Assembly (NCBI GenBank): GCA_017511865.1
Contig: JAFWIQ010000004.1
Location: 1 to 38,177, forward strand
Direction: 5' to 3'
Length of the DNA stretch: 38,177 bases
Origin: Candidatus Saccharimonadota bacterium
GTDB lineage: Bacteria > Patescibacteriota > Saccharimonadia > Saccharimonadales > Saccharimonadaceae
Part shown: positions 33,444 through 38,177 of the stretch, one piece after another
Layout: each line of letters starts with the position of its first letter
Position numbering within the stretch: the stretch's first letter is position 1
The notes under the pieces: generated by a model
What the model saw: only the letters and a program-made list of their open reading frames with translations
Told to the model about the DNA's origin: nothing
Databases searched by the model: none
Translations under genes and position numbers: made by a program

Positions 33444-36401
33444 CTAATGCTTGATCGCTAGGAAGCCGTCGTTCGAATTATCTTTCTCTGCAAATCCGTC
33501 AGTTCTTTTAATCGGTTGCGTTAAAGAAATTGGAGTATGAGAAGCCTGAATCTCAACAGGAGTCTTTTCCTGATATTCTACCTCTGGTTTAACAGGGGTG
33601 GAGGCTGGCTTTGGTTTTGCGTTCTTAACAGGGGGAACTACAGGGGTAGATTTGGCATTTCTTGCTTTTTTTGCGTTTCTTCTCTTCCCTCTTTTCGCCT
33701 TATTGTCTGGTGCTTCTTGCTTTTCCCTTGTTTCAGTCTTCTCTTTTTTATTCTCGTCCATTCCGCCTAGTACCTTTGCTAAATCTTTGAGCCCAAGCCT
33801 CTCTTTTCCTTCGGCTGCATTCGGACTTAGGTTTTGTTTTTTAAATTCTATCTTTGGCGTATTAGGGGTTTTGTAGTTCGGTTTTTGTTCGGAACGAACC
33901 GGCTTAAAGACTGGTTTTTCAGAAGTACTAATGACCAATTTTGGTTCTTGGCGTCCAGAGTCGGAAAGATCTTTTTTGTATTTTTCGGACTGCTCAATTG
34001 TCTCTCGGATTTCTTTTTCCACCTCTAAGCGAGGACGAGCAAAATATTCGCGCGAATAGGCAATAATTGCATCCAGGTTATCTTTTGGTGTGCTAGGAAT
34101 CGATAAGGTAGTAGCAGAAAATGCTGGCACTTTTTCTCCATTAATAATCATCGAAATCACGAAATGGCGATTATTCAGCTGGATAATGTCAGATTCTTCA
34201 AATGTCGGCTCAAATTGCTTCACCAAGATAGGGGCATCGTCTGCCGAAACTCGGAACGAAATCGTAGTACCCACGTTGCCAAATACCGCATCGCGTACTG
34301 AATCCGTCATCTGGGCCACATATTGGTTTGCTACGGTTAAATTCAGGCCATATTTACGGGCCTCAGAGAGAATCACTGAGAAAGAATCCGTAGCAAAGTT
34401 TTGGAACTCGTCCACATAGAGATAGAACGGTCGCCTATCTTTAACGTCAGGGATGTCCGAACGGGACATAGCCGCAAGTTGCACCTTGGTCACTAAGAAA
34501 GCCCCCAAAATCGCAGCATTATCTTCCCCGATTAGACCTTTAGAGAGATTAACTACTAGGATTTTCCCCTCATCCATAATTTTGCGAATATTAAATGAGG
34601 ATTTGGGCTGTCCGATAATGTTACGGATAATCGGGTTGGCAGTAAAGGCCCCTACCTTGTTTAGCACTGGTGCAATCGATTCGTTAACCTGTTTTTCGTT
34701 CCATTGGCCAAATTCATGCTTCCAGAACTGCAAAACCGTCACGTCTTTACAATAATCTAGGGTTTCTTTGCGGAACTCCTTATCGGTTAACAGCCTAGAG
34801 ATATCGAGCAGGGTAGTCTCTGGACGGTCCAGGAGGGCTAGTAGGGTATAGCGCAAAATATGTTCAAGCCTTGGACCCCAAGAATCGCCAAACATTCGTT
34901 TTAGTACCCCAATCACTTCAGAACAAACATTCGGCTTGCGTGTTGGGTCTGTGATTTCTAGCGGGTTAAACGCCACTGGGAAAGCCGTATCTGCAGGGTT
35001 AAAGTACACTACATCGCGTACGCGGGATTCAGGGATAAATCGCAGATTATCAATTGCAAAATCCCCATGCGGATCAATAATACAGTACCCCTGATTGTAG
35101 AAAATATCCGACAAAGCCAAAAGTTCCAATAATCCACTTTTCCCTGCCCCAGTTTGACCGATAATATACACATGACGTGAACGATCTCGGCGTAACAACC
35201 CAAACTGATGATTGATACCACGGAAATTCGTTAGCCCAAAAGCCGAAATATTCTCGTCGTTCGAATTTACTCCGGTCAAAACTGGCAGTTTTGCTGGCGG
35301 CTCAGCGGTCTTAGAGGAAGCCCAAACAATATTCGGCGTTTCAACCGATGTATGTGGCAAATGGTAAACTGAGGCTAGCTCAGAAATATTCAAAATAAAG
35401 CCACGCCCCTGGAATTGTCGCAACTTATAAGCGTTGAGCTCTTCTGGGTTAAAGCTACCACCAACCTGCTTAAAGCCATTTAAATTGGTCGAATTATACT
35501 GTTTAAATGTACCTACTAGCGCCTGCATATTTAGTTTGGCATCGGTTTGGTTTTGTCCAAGATAGGCCAAACGAATTTTTACTTCGTACCCAAGCTTAGT
35601 GGCCTTCTCTTCAGCTTTAGCGATGCGAGTTTTGTCTCGTTCGGATAATTCTACTTTTACCTCGGAATTTGTTCCACCAGCTGGTGGCCTAAATAATGCC
35701 CCCAATACTTCTACTAGCCAAGTCCAATCGATGCCGGTTCCATTAAAGAGAGATTTGCGTCCGGATTTAATTCGTCGAACCCACTTATCCGTAGTATTTT
35801 TATGCCAATCATCAGGGATTGGGCGCGCTAAAATCTGAATCCAAAGCTCCTCGGAATTATCAGGGCTCAATTTTGCCAAGGTACCAGTAATTCCAGCCAA
35901 AGGATCCACCTCAAAATTGTCAAAAGTCTTAATCGGTAAGGCCTCGTTATCTATCAACGACAGCTCCGCAGAATAATTTACAGGGTATTTAGACCTATCA
36001 TCTACGTAGTCTTCGTTCATCTTGTATATTTGTACCGTAGGGTATTGGGAGTATATTTGCCCCTCAACAAAGCTCTGCAAAACTTTTGGTACCCAAACAT
36101 AAAATCTAATTTGCCCAGCCGTAGAAACAATTTCAAAGGACAGATGTTCTTGTACTCCGCCGGAATTTTTGAGCTCTTGTTTATCCCTTAAAATTCCGTG
36201 TAACGAAGCAAACAGCTGCTCTGCCGCTAATTCTTTCTTATCATTCTCCCTTGGAATTTCCAGCATCAAAAGCACCGAGTCTACGTTCAAGACCTTTAGT
36301 TTATTTAACTTTTTGTAATTTCGATAAGTCAAAAAAGCCAAAACCGTTACCACTGGTATCCAAAATATAGGCATTAAAACAAAATGTATGACGTTTTCCA
36401 T
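33444..36401 (-). CDS. VirD4/TraG/HerA-like membrane-anchored ATPase
   Basis: This 985-residue protein has one N-terminal membrane helix (about residues 5-26) and a large N-terminal domain (30-360) of unknown fold. A P-loop ATPase follows with Walker A GQTGAGKSGLLELL (about 414-421) and Walker B YLYVDEFQNFATDSF (near 660), then VTVANQYVAQM and an arginine-finger region. The last 190 residues are disordered, rich in Lys, Pro and Glu. This matches the type IV secretion coupling protein / HerA-FtsK superfamily recurrent in CPR genomes. No other secretion genes lie in the window. A TAAAAT box ends 6 nt from the ATG, implying a leaderless message. A role in DNA transfer or pili is inferred only. 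Confidence 0.8.
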   Translation of the reverse strand: MENVIHFVLMPIFWIPVVTVLAFLTYRNYKKLNKLKVLNVDSVLLMLEIPRENDKKELAAEQLFASLHGILRDKQELKNSGGVQEHLSFEIVSTAGQIRFYVWVPKVLQSFVEGQIYSQYPTVQIYKMNEDYVDDRSKYPVNYSAELSLIDNEALPIKTFDNFEVDPLAGITGTLAKLSPDNSEELWIQILARPIPDDWHKNTTDKWVRRIKSGRKSLFNGTGIDWTWLVEVLGALFRPPAGGTNSEVKVELSERDKTRIAKAEEKATKLGYEVKIRLAYLGQNQTDAKLNMQALVGTFKQYNSTNLNGFKQVGGSFNPEELNAYKLRQFQGRGFILNISELASVYHLPHTSVETPNIVWASSKTAEPPAKLPVLTGVNSNDENISAFGLTNFRGINHQFGLLRRDRSRHVYIIGQTGAGKSGLLELLALSDIFYNQGYCIIDPHGDFAIDNLRFIPESRVRDVVYFNPADTAFPVAFNPLEITDPTRKPNVCSEVIGVLKRMFGDSWGPRLEHILRYTLLALLDRPETTLLDISRLLTDKEFRKETLDYCKDVTVLQFWKHEFGQWNEKQVNESIAPVLNKVGAFTANPIIRNIIGQPKSSFNIRKIMDEGKILVVNLSKGLIGEDNAAILGAFLVTKVQLAAMSRSDIPDVKDRRPFYLYVDEFQNFATDSFSVILSEARKYGLNLTVANQYVAQMTDSVRDAVFGNVGTTISFRVSADDAPILVKQFEPTFEESDIIQLNNRHFVISMIINGEKVPAFSATTLSIPSTPKDNLDAIIAYSREYFARPRLEVEKEIRETIEQSEKYKKDLSDSGRQEPKLVISTSEKPVFKPVRSEQKPNYKTPNTPKIEFKKQNLSPNAAEGKERLGLKDLAKVLGGMDENKKEKTETREKQEAPDNKAKRGKRRNAKKARNAKSTPVVPPVKNAKPKPASTPVKPEVEYQEKTPVEIQASHTPISLTQPIKRTDGFAEKDNSNDGFLAIKH

Positions 36402-36407
36402 AACCCT

Positions 36408-36413
36408 ATTTTA
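36408..36413 (-). promoter_or_regulatory. -10 box of the TraG-like gene (leaderless)
   Basis: On the minus strand TAAAAT ends 6 nt before the ATG at 36401. It lies in the short gap after the upstream gene. No good -35 box is seen. Confidence 0.5.
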
Positions 36414-36419
36414 ACATAA

Positions 36420-37448
36420 TTACGCTAGCGTATACGAGTTTTTGTCCACTTTCTTAAACAAAGTCTTATTTTGTAGATTCAACAAAATCGTAGTCTCTTT
36501 TACTTTTCTAACCCTCAAAACCTGCTTAACAATTTCCTCTCTCGTCATAGGGCTGTCGGATTTTTCAAGAATTGATTTAATAATCTCTGATATGGTGCCC
36601 TTCTTGTATCCCCAACTACTCAACGCATAGATGCCACGACCAATTAGTACAAACCTAGAATCTTTAATCAGCTCATTGTGGATAGCTTGAATTGTGACGT
36701 TTTTTCGTTTGAAATTAGACTCCTTAATGGATTTTGCTATATCAGAAAAATGCATCGGCTCCTTCTTGGTCTCGAGAATCACAAAAATCTTGTCACGAAT
36801 ATTCTTTGGATTTACCGCTGGCCACTTAGCGAGCCCCCAAACTCCATTAAGAGTGGCTAATGACTTAGAAATTGACGCCAAAGCTCTTATATGATCAGGG
36901 TGTTCATAATTTAGTTTGCCGTCAAGTTCATCAAGGGTCATCGGCGATTTGTTTTCTTTGATTATTTTGACTATCTCATCAACCTTTGCACGAATGGCTT
37001 TGCTTTCGCCATATTCTGCAATTCCAATAGCTGCATAGTATTTTTCGTTCTCTTCAATTACCGTTAATCCTTTAGCAAAAGTGGATATAAAGTAGATGCC
37101 GGTTTTCTCGGATGCGGTAGCGGTTTTTCCATAAATCTTATCTGCGAGGTCAGACAACTTGGCGATTCTTCCCATTTCTGTCAAATTGCGAATCAATATT
37201 TTCTCTGCTGCGGCGAGTTCTGGTATTTGATTCTCTTCTGCGGAAATTTGAAGACGAATCAAAATAGCCTTTTCGAGCTGCCTCACTCGTTCCCTCGTAA
37301 TTGATAGCATTTCTCCAATCTGCTCGAGGGTTTCTTTATTGCCGTTCAAGCCAAAACGTCGCGAAATAATTTCCTTTTCACGGTCTTGTTCAATGATTTT
37401 TAGACTACCAGATATTGCATTTTTTAGGATTTCCGCATTTTGATCCAT
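36420..37448 (-). CDS. Sigma-70 region 4 fused to HARE-HTH / RNA polymerase delta-like domains
   Basis: Residues 12-66 carry a sigma-70 region 4.2-type helix-turn-helix (EKEIISRRFGL, then TLEQIGEMLSITRERVRQLEKAI), which in sigma factors contacts the -35 box and the polymerase beta flap. No sigma regions 1-3 are present. The C-terminal half holds winged-helix HARE-HTH modules as in RpoE/delta and ASXL proteins: one around EPMHFSDIAKSIKE...DSRFVLIGRGIYALSSWG and a second around SPMTREEIVKQVL. A transcription regulator bound to RNA polymerase is the likely role. The ATG at 37448 is preferred (GAGG 8 nt upstream) over a GTG at 37469. Upstream are TATAAT (37493-37498) and GTCAA repeats. Confidence 0.75.
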   Translation of the reverse strand: MDQNAEILKNAISGSLKIIEQDREKEIISRRFGLNGNKETLEQIGEMLSITRERVRQLEKAILIRLQISAEENQIPELAAAEKILIRNLTEMGRIAKLSDLADKIYGKTATASEKTGIYFISTFAKGLTVIEENEKYYAAIGIAEYGESKAIRAKVDEIVKIIKENKSPMTLDELDGKLNYEHPDHIRALASISKSLATLNGVWGLAKWPAVNPKNIRDKIFVILETKKEPMHFSDIAKSIKESNFKRKNVTIQAIHNELIKDSRFVLIGRGIYALSSWGYKKGTISEIIKSILEKSDSPMTREEIVKQVLRVRKVKETTILLNLQNKTLFKKVDKNSYTLA

Positions 37449-37492
37449 CAATTTTTCCTCATTCCGCACCCCTATTAAATTGGTAAATTCTT

Positions 37493-37530
37493 ATTATAAT
37501 ATCATAAGTCAATGACAATGTCAACTGTCA
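37493..37530 (-). promoter_or_regulatory. Promoter region with GTCAA repeats
   Basis: A minus-strand TATAAT lies at plus 37493-37498. Three GTCAA words occur between 37508 and 37530, including the dyad TGACA-A-TGTCA (37513-37523). TTGACA/TTGACT words overlap these but are not at 17-bp spacing, so the region may be an operator rather than a simple -35 box. Confidence 0.4.
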
Positions 37531-37595
37531 ATTTATTACTTTTGCACTTTTATTGTAGCACAATTTTTAGAAAAGTCGAAAAAATGTTATAGAAG

Positions 37596-38177
37596 TTATT
37601 TTTTCTTCTTATTTGCGGCCTTGCTCTTCCCCCGAGCTCCACGTCGTGTCTTGGTGGCTTTGCGCGCCGTTTTGGGTTTATTGGCGAGCATTTTTTCTGC
37701 CTCTACAAGGGTGATTTTTTTGGGATCTAATTCTTTTGGTATTTTGACGTTATTTCTTCGTCCTGGCCCTTTAATATATGGCCCATAGGCCCCATTAATA
37801 ATCATAATTTCACCAAAATCTGCCAGAATAGAATCCACTTTGGCTTTATATAGTGGCAAAACCTCTTCTAGGGATACAGTATAGGGGTCATAATCCTTCA
37901 TTGGTATATTGTATTTTCCACCCCTCAAATACGGGCCAAATGGTCCATTTGCCGCAATTAGTTCTGTCCCATCAGGGGCCTTTCCTAGTAGGCGCGGTAA
38001 GGCTGGCAAGGCTAGTTGCTTCAGGGCTTGTTCCAAGGTGACGGTCTTTACTGATTTTCGCTTCGGCAGTGGTGCAAATTTTGGTTTTTCTCCTGATTCC
38101 TTCTCGTTGCCGCCTAATTGGATAAAACCACCATTTTTCCCCACTTTTGCATAAATCGGTTTCCCGGTCTCAGGATC
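37596..38177 (-). CDS. topA: DNA topoisomerase I, C-terminal part (cut by the window edge)
   Basis: The frame is open to the right edge, and only the last 193 codons are inside the window. The visible part begins DPETGKPIYAKVGKNGGFIQLG and contains the repeated topoisomerase C-terminal module, with FGPYLRGGKYNIP and a second YGPYIKGPGRRNNVKIP, each followed by 'D-P-tV-sLEe...' spacer helices. It ends in a lysine/arginine-rich tail (KTARKATKTRRGARGKSKAANKKKK) that should bind DNA. The catalytic toprim and tyrosine domains lie outside. TopA relaxes negative supercoils. A GTG inside the frame is not a true start, because homology continues upstream of it. Confidence 0.9.
   Translation of the reverse strand, partial: DPETGKPIYAKVGKNGGFIQLGGNEKESGEKPKFAPLPKRKSVKTVTLEQALKQLALPALPRLLGKAPDGTELIAANGPFGPYLRGGKYNIPMKDYDPYTVSLEEVLPLYKAKVDSILADFGEIMIINGAYGPYIKGPGRRNNVKIPKELDPKKITLVEAEKMLANKPKTARKATKTRRGARGKSKAANKKKK

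Noticed and set aside
38000-38144. GTG near 38144 as the true start of a small protein
   Set aside because: The frame continues to the window edge with clear topoisomerase I C-terminal sequence, so the gene is cut rather than short.

Overview
This window looks like a chromosomal segment of a reduced-genome Patescibacteria/CPR bacterium, most likely a Candidatus Saccharibacteria (TM7) relative. That placement is inferred from compact, shortened versions of core proteins (IF2, ATP synthase delta, Fmt, FtsQ), a KGG-type small basic protein, a stand-alone TraG/HerA-like ATPase, TopA with lysine-rich C-terminal repeats, and short intergenic gaps. TGA is a normal stop here (rsmH, atpF and mraY end with it), so this is not a UGA-recoded lineage.

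Layout. 1-850: abutting tRNA-Ala/tRNA-Ile genes and a KGG-domain protein gene. 856-2039 (minus): an ImmA/IrrE-type metallopeptidase and a ROK kinase, divergent from rpsA (S1), which has a structured leader. 3339-9854: a complete F1Fo ATP synthase operon, atpI-B-E-F-H-A-G-D-C. 9911-14494: a long-chain acyl-CoA synthetase, a COG2426 membrane protein, tRNA-Asn (minus), infB and a small membrane protein. 14641-18399: a small acidic protein, then two paralogous DUF3137-like membrane proteins flanking def-fmt (minus). 18407-22469: priA (minus) with an in-frame palindromic insertion, then a winged-helix gene and recJ. 22501-24834: a CYTH-fold protein, a DUF4868 (KwaB-like) protein, an unknown 180-aa protein and a 24-codon micro-ORF. 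25427-32843: a slim division and wall cluster, rsmH - [micro-ORF plus structured RNA] - ftsL - ftsI - mraY - ftsW - murG - ftsQ. 33444-38177 (minus): the TraG/HerA-like ATPase, a sigma-region-4/HARE-HTH fusion and the 3' part of topA.

The strongest unexplained signal is a polar hexamer. AGGGAA occurs about 37 times on the plus strand from 1 to 32,976, and its reverse complement was not seen there even inside minus-strand genes. From 33,440 onward only the reverse complement occurs (5 times). The switch falls in a 600-bp gene-free gap holding a 175-bp near-palindrome with perfect 24-bp arms. This is what a KOPS- or Chi-like motif would look like around a replication terminus. All counts were made by eye.

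Other notable signals: a strongly translated-looking 21-codon ORF ending at a slippery heptamer inside a multi-hairpin RNA between rsmH and ftsL; a 125-bp palindromic element translated within priA; many genes with a -10 box only 6-8 nt before the start codon, implying routine leaderless transcription; and a possible small defence-type locus (DUF4868) between recJ and rsmH.
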